Assembly (NCBI GenBank): GCA_038396585.1
Contig: CP121691.1
Coordinates: 496,001-560,000, forward strand
Direction: 5' to 3'
Length of the DNA stretch: 64,000 bases
From: Vallitaleaceae bacterium 9-2
GTDB taxonomy: Bacteria > Bacillota > Clostridia > Lachnospirales > Vallitaleaceae
The notes under the pieces were generated by a model. It had not been told where the DNA came from and did not search any database. It saw nothing but the letters and a program-made list of their open reading frames with translations. How positions within the stretch are numbered: position 1 is the stretch's first letter; each line of letters starts with the position of its first letter. Positions 54,507 to 63,750 of this stretch are shown here, in pieces. A program made the translations under genes and the position numbers.

Positions 54507-55145
54507 ATGTTTTTAGGAATTCCTTGGGTAGAATGGGTCGGATATTTGGCATCAACATTAGTTTTGGTTTCATTATTAATGGGATCGATTATTAAACTGC
54601 GTTGGATTAATTTAATCGGTTCGAGCGTTTTTTCGGTGTACGGTTTTTTGATTGGAGCACTTCCAGTTGGATTTATGAATTTATTTATTGCAGGAATAAA
54701 TATTTATTACCTGATTAAAATCTATCGACTGAAAGAGTATTTTCAATTAATGCCGGTTGAAAAAGAGACGACATATTTAGAGTATTTTTTGAAGTTTCAT
54801 GCAAAGGGGATTGAGAGATATTCCGATGGTTACTCCAAAGAAGGTGTGCCTATCGATGTCGGTTTTTTTGTCTTAAGAAACATGGTTCCAGCTGGGATTT
54901 TCTTAGCATCCCATTATTCGGAGCAAACCCTTAAAGTGAATCTGGATTTTGTTATTCCTGAATATCGGGACTTTAAGATTGGACAGTTTATTTTTCGGGA
55001 TAAAAAATCGTATTTTCATGAGAAGGGATATACGAAACTGATTTGCTTTGCATCGAATGAAAAGCATGTGGAGTATTTGGAGAAGATGGGTTTTACAAAG
55101 GATACAACACAAGAGCAAACGCGCTATTTGCTCGAACTAAAATAA
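54507..55145 (+). CDS. YgjV-like membrane domain fused to a GNAT-like domain
   Basis: A 212-residue protein. Residues 5-80 contain three hydrophobic segments of the YgjV/LAB_N type: WVEWVGYLASTLVLVSLLMGSIIKLRWINLIGSS with FSVYGFLIGALPVGFMNLFIAGINIYYLIK. The rest (about 90-212) is soluble and looks like the GNAT acetyltransferase fold: DFVIPEYRDFKIGQFIF in the strand-loop-helix position and YLEKMGFTKD at the end. AATAGGAGG precedes the ATG. Function unknown; acylation of a small molecule or protein at the membrane is one possibility. Confidence 0.7.
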   Translation: MFLGIPWVEWVGYLASTLVLVSLLMGSIIKLRWINLIGSSVFSVYGFLIGALPVGFMNLFIAGINIYYLIKIYRLKEYFQLMPVEKETTYLEYFLKFHAKGIERYSDGYSKEGVPIDVGFFVLRNMVPAGIFLASHYSEQTLKVNLDFVIPEYRDFKIGQFIFRDKKSYFHEKGYTKLICFASNEKHVEYLEKMGFTKDTTQEQTRYLLELK

Positions 55146-55159
55146 AAAAGGAGGCTGTT

Positions 55160-55186
55160 GCACTAATTTTTAGTTAGTGTGCAAGC
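55160..55186 (+). other. Weak hairpin after the YgjV/GNAT gene
   Basis: CACTAA and TTAGTG pair around a TTTTTAG loop, extended by TTGC/GCAA across a two-base bulge. No T-run follows. The preceding GGAGGCTGTTGCAC resembles the ends of some insertion sequences, but no element was confirmed. Confidence 0.3.
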
Positions 55187-55227
55187 TTTATTTATAAAAG
55201 GTACGAACAATAGTTCAAATATAGAGA

Positions 55228-55275
55228 TAGTCCCTCTGCCCTTAGACACTTACGTGAAGTCGGGCAGAGGGACTA
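55228..55275. terminator. Strong hairpin between convergent genes
   Basis: TAGTCCCTCTGCCC pairs with GGGCAGAGGGACTA, a perfect 14-bp stem, with a further weak inner stem. T-tracts on either side are poor. It may terminate the YgjV/GNAT transcript and putP from opposite directions, or be a dispersed repeat. Confidence 0.45.
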
Positions 55276-55368
55276 CCTTTATATTTCTGCTTTTCAGAAT
55301 GCATATAAAAAGTATGCAACACCGAAAGAACTTTTGAAAGGTGTCCGTTTTCTCATAGACGATAATCT

Positions 55369-56835
55369 TTAATTCATCAAGGTAATATGTTCAAATTCTT
55401 TTTCAATCATGGATGTAGGTTTTTTGGTTAGTAGGCTAACGAGTATAATTGCAACGGTTGCCACAATAAATCCAGGAACAATCTCATACAGAGGATGATG
55501 GGCGAATTTCCATAAAACGGTTGTTAATCCACCAAAGATAAGACCGGCAAAAGCTCCCCATTTGTTCATACGTTTCCAATATAATGAAAAGAGGATAACC
55601 GGACCAAAAGTTGCGCCAAATCCTGCCCAAGCATAAGAGACAAGCCCCATAACTGAATTTTCGGGATTAAGGGCAATCATATATGCAATAATAGCAACAA
55701 TGACGACAGTGCAACGACTAACCCAAAGCAACTCTTTATCGGAGGCATTTTTACGGAAAAGGACTTTGTAAAAATCTTCCGAAATCGATGATGCCGTAAC
55801 CAAAAGTTGAGAGTCAGCAGTACTCATAACAGCGGCAAGGATAGCCGCGAGTAATAGCCCGGCCACTACCGGATGAAATAATGTAGCGATAAGCTCCATA
55901 AAGACAGTCTCAGAGTTTGCAAGCGTTGTTGCAAAATATGCGCGTCCAACAATACCTACAAGGACGGAAGCACCAAGAGAGAGAAAAACCCATATCATGG
56001 CAATACGTCGGGACTGCTTGATGGCATTGGCGTCACGGATTCCCATAAAACGGACAAGGATATGGGGTTGTCCAAAATAACCAAGCCCCCAAGCTAATAG
56101 AGAAATGACACCAATGGCGGTCACAGGGTTACCGGATGCATCAATAAAAAAACTGAGCATGTTGGGGTCAATAGCCTGGATTTGACTTATCGTTGGGGAA
56201 AACCCTCCAAGATGAATAATGGCGATTGTTGGGACGATAAGAATAGCAATAAACATCAGTAATCCTTGGAAAAAATCAGTCCAACATACAGCCATAAACC
56301 CTCCGAGGAAGGTATATGAGATGACAATGACTGCTCCAATCGTTAAGGCAGCATAATAATTGAAGCCAAAGACGGATTCAAATAATGTGGCGCTTGCGAC
56401 GAAACCGGAGGCGGTGTAGATTAGGAAAAAGACAAGAATAATTGTAGCAGCAATGATTCGAAGCACTTTCGAAGTATCTTTAAATCGATGTTCAAGATAG
56501 TCTGGAATAGTTAATGCGTCACCGGAATGTTCTGTGTATTGACGTAATCGTTTGGCGACAAATTTCCAGTTCAAATAGGTACCGATAAGTAAGCCGATGG
56601 CAATCCAACTAGCTTCAAATCCACTAAGATAGGCGGCGCCTGGAAGCCCTAAGAGTAACCACCCGCTCATGTCAGAAGCTTGAGCACTTAGCGCAGTAAC
56701 CCAGCTGTTAAGATTACGTCCGCCTAAAATATAATCCGATAAGTCTTTTGACTTCGTGTAATAGTAAATACCAATACTTAACATAAAAATAAAATACAAA
56801 ATAAAGGTGATATATGTTCCAATGCTAACTGTCAT
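55369..56835 (-). CDS. putP: Sodium:proline symporter
   Basis: A 488-residue sodium:solute symporter with about thirteen helices. PutP-type features: DYILGGRNLNSWVTALSAQASDMSGWLLLGLPGAAY (35-70), GDALTIPDYLEHRF, FLIYTASGFVASATLFESVFG and the sodium-site region AAVMSTADSQLLVTASSISEDFYK near residue 337. It would import proline with Na+. AGGAGGAACAGC precedes the ATG. It is transcribed alone from the promoter at 56877. Specificity for proline is a family-level call. Confidence 0.93.
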   Translation of the reverse strand: MTVSIGTYITFILYFIFMLSIGIYYYTKSKDLSDYILGGRNLNSWVTALSAQASDMSGWLLLGLPGAAYLSGFEASWIAIGLLIGTYLNWKFVAKRLRQYTEHSGDALTIPDYLEHRFKDTSKVLRIIAATIILVFFLIYTASGFVASATLFESVFGFNYYAALTIGAVIVISYTFLGGFMAVCWTDFFQGLLMFIAILIVPTIAIIHLGGFSPTISQIQAIDPNMLSFFIDASGNPVTAIGVISLLAWGLGYFGQPHILVRFMGIRDANAIKQSRRIAMIWVFLSLGASVLVGIVGRAYFATTLANSETVFMELIATLFHPVVAGLLLAAILAAVMSTADSQLLVTASSISEDFYKVLFRKNASDKELLWVSRCTVVIVAIIAYMIALNPENSVMGLVSYAWAGFGATFGPVILFSLYWKRMNKWGAFAGLIFGGLTTVLWKFAHHPLYEIVPGFIVATVAIILVSLLTKKPTSMIEKEFEHITLMN

Positions 56836-56876
56836 GCTGTTCCTCCTATAAGGTAGTGTAGTAAAGTGCTAAACAC

Positions 56877-56905
56877 ATTATACAAGAAGATGCACTATAA
56901 TGCAA
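56877..56905 (-). promoter_or_regulatory. SigmaA-type promoter of putP
   Basis: On the minus strand, TTGCAT, 17 bases, perfect TATAAT, about 40 bases before the start. A plus-strand TATAAT at 56951 may serve the divergent ABC genes, but its -35 is poor. Confidence 0.65.
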
Positions 56906-56987
56906 AAAAAAATAGCGAAGGCTATAATGTTACGATGTGATGTGATAAAATATAATATATGCTAAGGTCAAGAGGAGAAGGAGTGGT

Positions 56988-57710
56988 ATGTCCGTGAAAG
57001 AAAGAGGCCAAAAGATTTTAGAGGTCAAAGACTTGAAAAAAGAGTACCAGATGGGTGAAGTTAAGGTACATGCACTGCGAGGGGTCAATCTTGAATTATA
57101 TGATGGCGAGTTTGTAGTTATACTTGGACCGAGTGGTTCGGGTAAAAGTACTATCCTTAATATAGTAGGCGGTATTGATACACCCACAAGCGGAAGTGTC
57201 AACTATAAAGGTAAAGAAATAGGAGAACTATCTGAGAAGGCACTAACCAAATATCGTAGAGAAGCGATTGGATTTATTTTTCAATTCTATAATCTTGTTC
57301 CAAATTTGACAGCGAGAGAAAATATTATGCTGGCTTCAGAGCTTTCTGAAGATGCTCTTGATATTAATAAGTTGCTAGAAGAGATTGAGCTTGCTGATCG
57401 TTCAGATCACTTCCCTTCCCAACTATCGGGTGGACAGCAACAGCGTGTGGCTATTGCTAGAGCGGTTGCCAAAAATCCGGATATTCTACTTTGCGACGAA
57501 CCTACAGGAGCGTTAGACGTGACGACGGGAATCGGGGCACTTAAGGTGCTCAAATCGTTTAATGAGACGTATAAAAAGACGGTTGCCATAATTACCCATA
57601 ATCGATCTATTGGTGATATGGCAGATCGTGTCTTTTACGTTAAGGATGGTCTTATTGAAAAGGTGGTGGAAAATCCACATCCGATGAAACCGGAGGAGGT
57701 TAACTGGTGA
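56988..57710 (+). CDS. MacB/LolD-type ABC exporter ATPase
   Basis: A 240-residue ATPase: Walker [10 protein letters not shown] near residue 52, Q-loop FQFYNLVPNLTARENIMLA, signature [10 protein letters not shown], Walker B ILLCDEPTGALD and ITHNRSIG. The EPTGALD form is typical of MacB/LolD/FtsE-like ATPases. GGAGAAGGAGTGGT precedes the ATG. Its stop overlaps the GTG start of the permease. With the permease and the adaptor encoded at 60064 it forms a three-part exporter; the cargo, possibly a peptide or lipid, is unknown. Confidence 0.92.
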   Translation: MSVKERGQKILEVKDLKKEYQMGEVKVHALRGVNLELYDGEFVVILGPSGSGKSTILNIVGGIDTPTSGSVNYKGKEIGELSEKALTKYRREAIGFIFQFYNLVPNLTARENIMLASELSEDALDINKLLEEIELADRSDHFPSQLSGGQQQRVAIARAVAKNPDILLCDEPTGALDVTTGIGALKVLKSFNETYKKTVAIITHNRSIGDMADRVFYVKDGLIEKVVENPHPMKPEEVNW

Positions 57711-60064
57711 TACTTCTAAAAAAAGCAATTCGTTCAATGCTTCATCATAAAAAAGCATATCTGTCATGTATATTATTAATGGCACTTGGTGTTTGGACAT
57801 ATGCCACGATGAACTCTGCGTTGCTTGAAGTTGAAAAAGGAAAGAACCGATATTACGCCCAACAGCGGTTAGGAGATGCGTTTGCAACAGTGACCCAAAT
57901 TCCTAAAACAGCGTTAGACGCCCTCGAGTCGATTGAAGGTATAAAGCAGGTAGACGGGCGTATTGTAGGGACTTTTCGCGTGCTTATGCCAAATAATCAG
58001 ACGGATGTTATTCGCCTAAAAGGAATATCAACTGTCGTCGGGAAAAATAATGAACGCTTAAATGCCTATGTTCAAGAAGGTAATGATTTGCGTGAGCGAC
58101 GCGACATTTTAATTGGACATGATTTTTATCAAGCCTATGGATATGTACCGGGAGATTCAATTACATTAGTGATGAACCAGGCGGAGCATAGCTTTACAGT
58201 TCAAGGTTCAATCTATTCGCCGGAATATGTATACATTGTTGAAAATATCAATGAACTTTTCTCAGATACCACCAAATATAATATTGCATACTTTGATGAA
58301 GAGATGATGATGTCTATTCTAGATATGGAAGGCGTATATAATGATCTCTCCTTTTTATTTGATGAAGGCGTCACTTATGATGATGTCAAAGACGAACTAC
58401 GCGATGCCCTTGAAAAATATGGGCTCATTCAATTATATGAAAAAGATGATTTGTTCAGCTATTTGATGATGGAAGAAGAAATCTCTGGTGGACGTTCAAT
58501 GTCGACTACACTGCCGATGACTTTTATTGCTATGGCAGCCGTCGTTTTATATTTAATGCTTAAACGAATTATTGAGCAAGACCGAACACAGATAGGTACA
58601 CTAAAAGCATTTGGATATTCCAATCGAACGATTTTGTTTCATTATATCTTCTATGGTTTAGTTACAGGTTTTTTGGGAATGCTTGTGGGCGTAGGGACAA
58701 GCCTATTAAGTATTGGACCCTATATTCAGTTTTATCTTGAATATTATAAAGTGCCGATGGAAAATGTAGTGACAGATTATATATATTATTATGTAGGAAG
58801 TGTGATGGCTGTTGTTGGTGGTGTTATAGGTGCGTACTTTGGTGCGAAAAAAATGGTGCATTTAAAACCAGTTGATGCCATGCGTCCGCCGGCGCCTAAA
58901 CCTGTCAAAAGTGATATTACACAAGTGATTCCTTTTCTTCGTTGGATTTTAAATAGTCGTGGCTTTATGGCAGTACGCAATATTGCAAGAAATAAAGTTC
59001 GATCTAGTTTTGTTGTGATTGGAATTATGTTTTCGTATAGTATGATGGCAATGATTGGCATGATGAATACCCTGATGGACTCCATGTTCTATAATCAATT
59101 TACACATGTAATGAAGTATGATGCTTCTATTGTTCTAGAAGAACCTGTGGATTATAATGCCGGTGTCGCATCGGCTATGGAGATTGAGGGAATTGATTAT
59201 GCAGAGGGAGTGTTAGACTTACCTGTCCTACTTAAAAATGGGTATAAGCAGACAGGGACAAAAATCATTGGTATTCGACAAGGAAACTACCTATATAAAG
59301 CATACGATGACTTTCGCAGAATAAACTTACCCATCACACGTGAAGGGATGATCCTTGGAAGTATTTTGGCCAATACACTGGATGTAGATGTGGGGGACTT
59401 GGTGGTTATCTCAGGACCACAGTTTTCAGATGATATAGAAGTGCCCATTGTCGATATCGTCAATCAAAATATCGGGTCGAGTGCATACATGGATTTAACA
59501 TTGTTGTCGGAGTTGATGGGACAAAAAGAACAAGTCAACACACTGATTTTTAATACAGATGCGATGGATAGTATACGTGAGACACTTCTATATAGCGAAG
59601 AAGTTCAAAAAATAGAGGATAAGGCAAAGACGCTTGAACTCTATGAATCACTACTAGGATCCTATGATTTTCTTCTTGTCGTTATGCAGATTGTAGCCAT
59701 CACCATTGGATTTACAATCATCTATAATACAGCAGTGATCTCTATGTCAGAGCGTAGTCGAGAATATGCAACATTAAGGGTATTAGGACTACATATCAAG
59801 GAAGTCAAGGAAATCATGAGTTTTGAATATTGGATGCTATGCTTTATTGGTATTTTACTAGGTATTCCTTTTACAAAACTGTTAAATTATGGATTGGTCA
59901 ACTCAATTAATGTGGATGCATTCTCATGGCCAACAACGATATCGATGGACGCCTATATTATTGGGGGGATAGGTTGCGTAATAGCCGTTGCCATTGCAAA
60001 TTTTACTTCAGTAAAATCCATAAAAAAACTAGACCTGGTTGAAGTCTTAAAGGAGAGAGAATAA
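57707..60064 (+). CDS. MacB/FtsX-type ABC exporter permease
   Basis: A 785-residue permease with one N-terminal helix (about 17-38) and two FtsX modules. The first has three helices at about 265-385, around IIEQDRTQIGTLKAFGYSN. A fifth helix near 440 starts the second half, whose last three helices (about 655-775) surround MSERSREYATLRVLGLH. Two large extracytoplasmic domains lie between. The start is GTG at 57707, supported by GGAGGAGG. The gene overlaps its neighbours at both ends. Such permeases drive periplasmic or surface release by mechanical transmission and do not form a simple pore. Confidence 0.9.
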   Translation: MILLKKAIRSMLHHKKAYLSCILLMALGVWTYATMNSALLEVEKGKNRYYAQQRLGDAFATVTQIPKTALDALESIEGIKQVDGRIVGTFRVLMPNNQTDVIRLKGISTVVGKNNERLNAYVQEGNDLRERRDILIGHDFYQAYGYVPGDSITLVMNQAEHSFTVQGSIYSPEYVYIVENINELFSDTTKYNIAYFDEEMMMSILDMEGVYNDLSFLFDEGVTYDDVKDELRDALEKYGLIQLYEKDDLFSYLMMEEEISGGRSMSTTLPMTFIAMAAVVLYLMLKRIIEQDRTQIGTLKAFGYSNRTILFHYIFYGLVTGFLGMLVGVGTSLLSIGPYIQFYLEYYKVPMENVVTDYIYYYVGSVMAVVGGVIGAYFGAKKMVHLKPVDAMRPPAPKPVKSDITQVIPFLRWILNSRGFMAVRNIARNKVRSSFVVIGIMFSYSMMAMIGMMNTLMDSMFYNQFTHVMKYDASIVLEEPVDYNAGVASAMEIEGIDYAEGVLDLPVLLKNGYKQTGTKIIGIRQGNYLYKAYDDFRRINLPITREGMILGSILANTLDVDVGDLVVISGPQFSDDIEVPIVDIVNQNIGSSAYMDLTLLSELMGQKEQVNTLIFNTDAMDSIRETLLYSEEVQKIEDKAKTLELYESLLGSYDFLLVVMQIVAITIGFTIIYNTAVISMSERSREYATLRVLGLHIKEVKEIMSFEYWMLCFIGILLGIPFTKLLNYGLVNSINVDAFSWPTTISMDAYIIGGIGCVIAVAIANFTSVKSIKKLDLVEVLKERE

Positions 60065-61443
60065 TGAAGAAAAAAGTAAAAATCATTGGAATTCTTATTG
60101 TTGTTTTGTTAGGGGTAGCTTATGGAATTTATGCGTATTTTCAGCCGATGGCTATAGAAGCTAAAGTAATAGAACCGAGAGAGTCAGAGATATATTTTTT
60201 AGAAACAGGTGTTGTTGTCAATAAACAACAGCAATATATCTACCCATCTGTTACAGGAGAGATTGATGAGATTATGGTTGAAGAAGGGATGCATGTTAAA
60301 CAGGGCGATGTCTTAATGACCTTCGACACAACAGCAGTAGAACAAGAACGTCTAGCCCAGCAAATCATGCTAGCTGGCTACGAAGCCCAGATGGCCAATG
60401 CAGAAGTTGAGATACAGATGCAGATGGATACATTACGCGGAACGCGTCAAAACTTAGTGGGTCAGATTAACTCATTGACAGCACAGATGAACACAAAGGA
60501 GCAAAAAGAACTTGAAGACTTGCTAGTAAATCAAAGCCAATCGCAGTATGAACAAAGTATAGAGGATCTTAAAAAGCATCAGCAGCTTTATGAAGAAGGA
60601 TATATTTCACAAAGTGAATTGGAAGCATTTGAAGATGTTGTGGAAGGTTATGAAGCGGCTTATAAAGAAGCGAAGGCGGCTAATCAGTCTTCGGATGATT
60701 ACTATACAAGTATGCGTAACGCCCTTTATGGACAAATCGATAGCATTGATCAAACCCTTGGCAGAGATATGCTTACACCAACAAAAAAGTACTATCAGTC
60801 TATGATTGACAGTACCAAGACAACCCTTGAAACAATCACTACACAGCTGGAAAAGCATACAATTAAAGCACCTTTTGATGGGGTGATTAGTGAGGTTATG
60901 ATTGAAGATGTTAACCGAGTGCAAGGGATGGACTACTTGTTTTTAATTCTTGGAGAAGCGGATAATCATGTTGAAGTAACGGTTAACACACGTGATATAG
61001 AGTCTATTCATGTAGGGGACCAAGTGCGTCTTAAGCACCATCTACGCTCAGGGGATGTAGAGATTAACGCAACGATTGCATATATAGGTGATAGTGCGAC
61101 GGTTGAACGTTCACCTTTAGGTATTGAGGAGAGAAAAGTTCTTGTCAAAGTTCATCCGGAAGCCAATAATTACCTAAAATCAGGTTTTGAAGTGGATGTC
61201 AAATTTATTTTGTTTAGCGAGGGTAACCAGCTGATTGTACCCATGAGTTCAATTTATCAAGTGGGAGACAAAGATATGGTGATGGTTATTCGTGATGGTA
61301 TCGCCGTTGAACAAGAAGTCGTTCTAGGGTATGAACTTACTGGAGAGCAAATTGTTACCCAAGGACTCCGTGAAAAAGATGTAGTCATTACGGATTTAGA
61401 TGCCAAAGGCTTAAAACCAGGAATCCGTGTAAAAAAATCTTAA
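60064..61443 (+). CDS. HlyD/MacA-like adaptor protein
   Basis: A 459-residue membrane-fusion-type adaptor. One N-terminal helix (about 5-24), a lipoyl-like half VYPSVTGEIDEIMVEEGMHVKQGDVL near residue 60, a long Gln/Glu-rich coiled-coil hairpin (about 90-265), and the returning half KHTIKAPFDGVISEVMIEDVNRVQ. Beta-barrel and membrane-proximal domains follow to the C-terminus. It would dock on the FtsX-type permease. Such adaptors in Gram-positive bacteria act across the wall zone, since no outer membrane is expected here. It starts in the TAATG overlap with the permease gene. Confidence 0.88.
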   Translation: MKKKVKIIGILIVVLLGVAYGIYAYFQPMAIEAKVIEPRESEIYFLETGVVVNKQQQYIYPSVTGEIDEIMVEEGMHVKQGDVLMTFDTTAVEQERLAQQIMLAGYEAQMANAEVEIQMQMDTLRGTRQNLVGQINSLTAQMNTKEQKELEDLLVNQSQSQYEQSIEDLKKHQQLYEEGYISQSELEAFEDVVEGYEAAYKEAKAANQSSDDYYTSMRNALYGQIDSIDQTLGRDMLTPTKKYYQSMIDSTKTTLETITTQLEKHTIKAPFDGVISEVMIEDVNRVQGMDYLFLILGEADNHVEVTVNTRDIESIHVGDQVRLKHHLRSGDVEINATIAYIGDSATVERSPLGIEERKVLVKVHPEANNYLKSGFEVDVKFILFSEGNQLIVPMSSIYQVGDKDMVMVIRDGIAVEQEVVLGYELTGEQIVTQGLREKDVVITDLDAKGLKPGIRVKKS

Positions 61444-61450
61444 AATCTAT

Positions 61451-61479
61451 TTTACTTTATCTTGCTAATGTGGTATCAT
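61451..61479 (+). promoter_or_regulatory. SigmaA-type promoter of the second amino acid ABC operon
   Basis: TTTACT, 17 bases, TATCAT with TGG as an extended -10; the start codon is 64 bases downstream. Confidence 0.6.
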
Positions 61480-61542
61480 AGCCGAGTGAAGAGAGAATGG
61501 TTGATGACCATAAAACATTAAAAGATAAAGTGAGGTAAAAAC

Positions 61543-62310
61543 ATGAAAAAAATAGGTGGGTTAATTAGTGTATTAATTTTAATGGTAGTACTTGTTACAG
61601 GTTGTGGAGAAAAAGAGGCAGATACCTTTACTGTTGGGTTTGATCAGAACTTTCCACCGATGGGATTTGTTGGTGATGATGGAGAGTTTACAGGCTTTGA
61701 CTTGGAATTAGCAGCAGAGGTTGCAACGCGATTGGATAGAGAACTTGTTTTGCAACCAATCTCATGGGATGCTAAAGATATGGAGCTTAAGTCAGAGAAT
61801 ATAGACTGTGTATGGAATGGATTTACCATTAATGGACGTGAAGAGTTATATACATGGACAGATCCCTATATGGAAAATGCCCAAGTGTTTGTTGTAAGAA
61901 ACGATTCAGGAATCAAAAGCATGGCTGATCTAAAAGACAAAACAGTGGTTGTCCAAAAAGATTCAAGTGCGGAAAAAGCAATTCAAGACAATACCTTATT
62001 GCTTGAAACATTTGGCGAACTTATTAAAGCAGCAGATTATAACATGGCTTTAATGGATTTAGAATCCGGTGCAGTCGATGCTGTTGCCATGGATGAAATT
62101 GTTGCAAGATATCAATTAGGAAAAAGAGAAGGCGTATTTGAAGTGATGGATGAAGACATCTCGGCTGAAGAATACGGAGTAGGATTTTTGTTAGGCAATG
62201 AAAGTTTACGTGATGACGTTCAAGAACAGCTTGTTGCTATGGCAAAAGATGGAACACTAAAAACAATATCTGAAAAATGGTTTGGAAGTGACGTTACAAC
62301 CATTAAATAA
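61543..62310 (+). CDS. Polar amino acid ABC binding lipoprotein (canonical order)
   Basis: A 255-residue family-3 binding protein. VLVTGCGE gives a lipidated C21. The domain runs in the usual order: FTVGFDQNFPPMGFVGDDGEFTGFDLELA at the start, MELKSENIDCVWNGFTI, VVVQKDSSAEKAI, and the closing segment YGVGFLLGNESLRDDVQEQLVAMAKDGTLKTISEKWFG. It serves as an internal reference for the permuted protein encoded at 18218. It heads a binding protein/permease/ATPase operon; the ligand is a polar amino acid of unknown kind. Confidence 0.92.
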   Translation: MKKIGGLISVLILMVVLVTGCGEKEADTFTVGFDQNFPPMGFVGDDGEFTGFDLELAAEVATRLDRELVLQPISWDAKDMELKSENIDCVWNGFTINGREELYTWTDPYMENAQVFVVRNDSGIKSMADLKDKTVVVQKDSSAEKAIQDNTLLLETFGELIKAADYNMALMDLESGAVDAVAMDEIVARYQLGKREGVFEVMDEDISAEEYGVGFLLGNESLRDDVQEQLVAMAKDGTLKTISEKWFGSDVTTIK

Positions 62311-62352
62311 TGGTTGAACTTCAGATACTAGTTTCAAGATAAGGAGAACGCT

Positions 62353-63003
62353 GTGAATTTATATGTATTATTGTCCGAGCTCGGACGTGGAATGCTAATA
62401 TCAATTGAGATATTCGTATTAACTTTGATTATTTCGTTACCATTAGGTTTAGTGATTGCCTTTGGACGGATGGCAAAACAACCTGTTCTACGAATTTTCT
62501 TTAAAATATATATATCGATTATGCGTGGGACACCACTTATGCTTCAGTTGATGGTTGTATACTTTGGACCCTATTATTTGTTTGGTATCTCCTTATCAAG
62601 AGACTATAGGTTTTGGGCTGTAATTATTGGTTTTGGATTAAACTATGCAGCATACTTTGCGGAGATATACAGAGGAGGAATCGAGTCCATGCCCATTGGA
62701 CAATATGAAGCGGCGAAGCTTCTTGGCTACGGCAAGGCGCAGACTTTCTTTCGTATTATCCTTCCACAAGTGATTAAGCGTATCATCCCTGCAATTACTA
62801 ATGAGGTGATTACCTTGGTCAAGGATACATCCCTTGCCTTTGTCATCTCAGTAACAGAGATGTTTACAGTGGCAAAAGCTATCGCATCGGCCCAGGCGAA
62901 TATGATGCCCTATGTGGCAGCAGGAATTTTCTACTATATCTTTAATTTTGTCGTAGCGACAACAATGGAAAAAATCGAAAAGAAATTAAGCTACTATCGA
63001 TAG
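62353..63003 (+). CDS. Polar amino acid ABC transporter permease
   Basis: A 216-residue HisM-type permease with five helices, MRGTPLMLQLMVVYFGPYY near residue 57, GGIESMPIGQYEAAKLLGYGK (EAA region) near 108 and KDTSLAFVISVTEMF near 157. The start is GTG at 62353, eight bases after AAGGAGAA. The ATPase gene begins 12 bases after it. Confidence 0.92.
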   Translation: MNLYVLLSELGRGMLISIEIFVLTLIISLPLGLVIAFGRMAKQPVLRIFFKIYISIMRGTPLMLQLMVVYFGPYYLFGISLSRDYRFWAVIIGFGLNYAAYFAEIYRGGIESMPIGQYEAAKLLGYGKAQTFFRIILPQVIKRIIPAITNEVITLVKDTSLAFVISVTEMFTVAKAIASAQANMMPYVAAGIFYYIFNFVVATTMEKIEKKLSYYR

Positions 63004-63015
63004 GAGGTTGACAAA

Positions 63016-63750
63016 ATGATTTTACTTGAAATGAAGAATATAAAAAAGCAGTTTGGTGACCTTCGTGTTATTCAAGATATTTCTTTGACCGTAAATGAAG
63101 GAGAAGTTGTTGCAATTATCGGTCCATCGGGATCTGGAAAGTCAACGTTATTACGATGTGCGACATTACTGGAAACGGTGGATGATGGAACGATTACTTA
63201 TCTTGGTGAGCAGGTTGATTATTCGAACCAGGAAAAGCTAAGAAGCATTCATCAATATTTTGGACTTGTGTTTCAGAACTTTAACCTATTTCCACATTTT
63301 TCGGTATTAAAAAATGTAGTGGACCCTTTGATTCATGTACAAAAAATAGAAAAAACAAAAGCCCATGCAATTGCTGGGCAAGTTCTTGATAAGATGGGCT
63401 TAAAAGATAAGGAAGATGCATATCCGTATCAATTATCAGGAGGTCAGCAACAACGTGTAAGTATCTCAAGAGCACTGGCGCTAAATCCCAAAATTCTTTT
63501 TTTTGATGAGCCAACCTCAGCACTTGACCCAGAACTTACAGGTGAAGTGTTGCGTGTTATTAAGGATTTGGCCAAAGACAAGATGACCATGGTAATTGTA
63601 ACCCATGAAATGAATTTTGCAAAAGAAGTCGCCGATCGGATTATCTTTATGGATGAAGGCGTTATTGTGGAAGAGGGAACTCCCGAAGAAGTCTTTGAAA
63701 ATACCAAAGCGGTTCGAACCAAAGCGTTTATTCGTCAAGTTGGGCAATAA
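63016..63750 (+). CDS. Polar amino acid ABC transporter ATPase
   Basis: A 244-residue GlnQ-type ATPase of normal length: Walker [10 protein letters not shown] near residue 36, Q-loop [10 protein letters not shown], signature [10 protein letters not shown], Walker [14 protein letters not shown] and VTHEMNFA. It lacks the insertion found in the ATPase at 19770. The ribosome binding site is AGGAGGTTG. Its last 23 bases overlap a convergent MFS gene. Confidence 0.94.
   Translation: MILLEMKNIKKQFGDLRVIQDISLTVNEGEVVAIIGPSGSGKSTLLRCATLLETVDDGTITYLGEQVDYSNQEKLRSIHQYFGLVFQNFNLFPHFSVLKNVVDPLIHVQKIEKTKAHAIAGQVLDKMGLKDKEDAYPYQLSGGQQQRVSISRALALNPKILFFDEPTSALDPELTGEVLRVIKDLAKDKMTMVIVTHEMNFAKEVADRIIFMDEGVIVEEGTPEEVFENTKAVRTKAFIRQVGQ

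Noticed and set aside
55214-55372. Open plus-strand frame ending FLIDDNL before the putP stop
   Set aside because: It has no start codon or ribosome binding site and contains the perfect 14-bp-stem hairpin, so it is more likely non-coding; a decayed gene tail cannot be excluded.
56951-56956. Plus-strand TATAAT ahead of the MacB-type ABC genes
   Set aside because: No acceptable -35 or TGN extension is present; the true promoter could not be placed.
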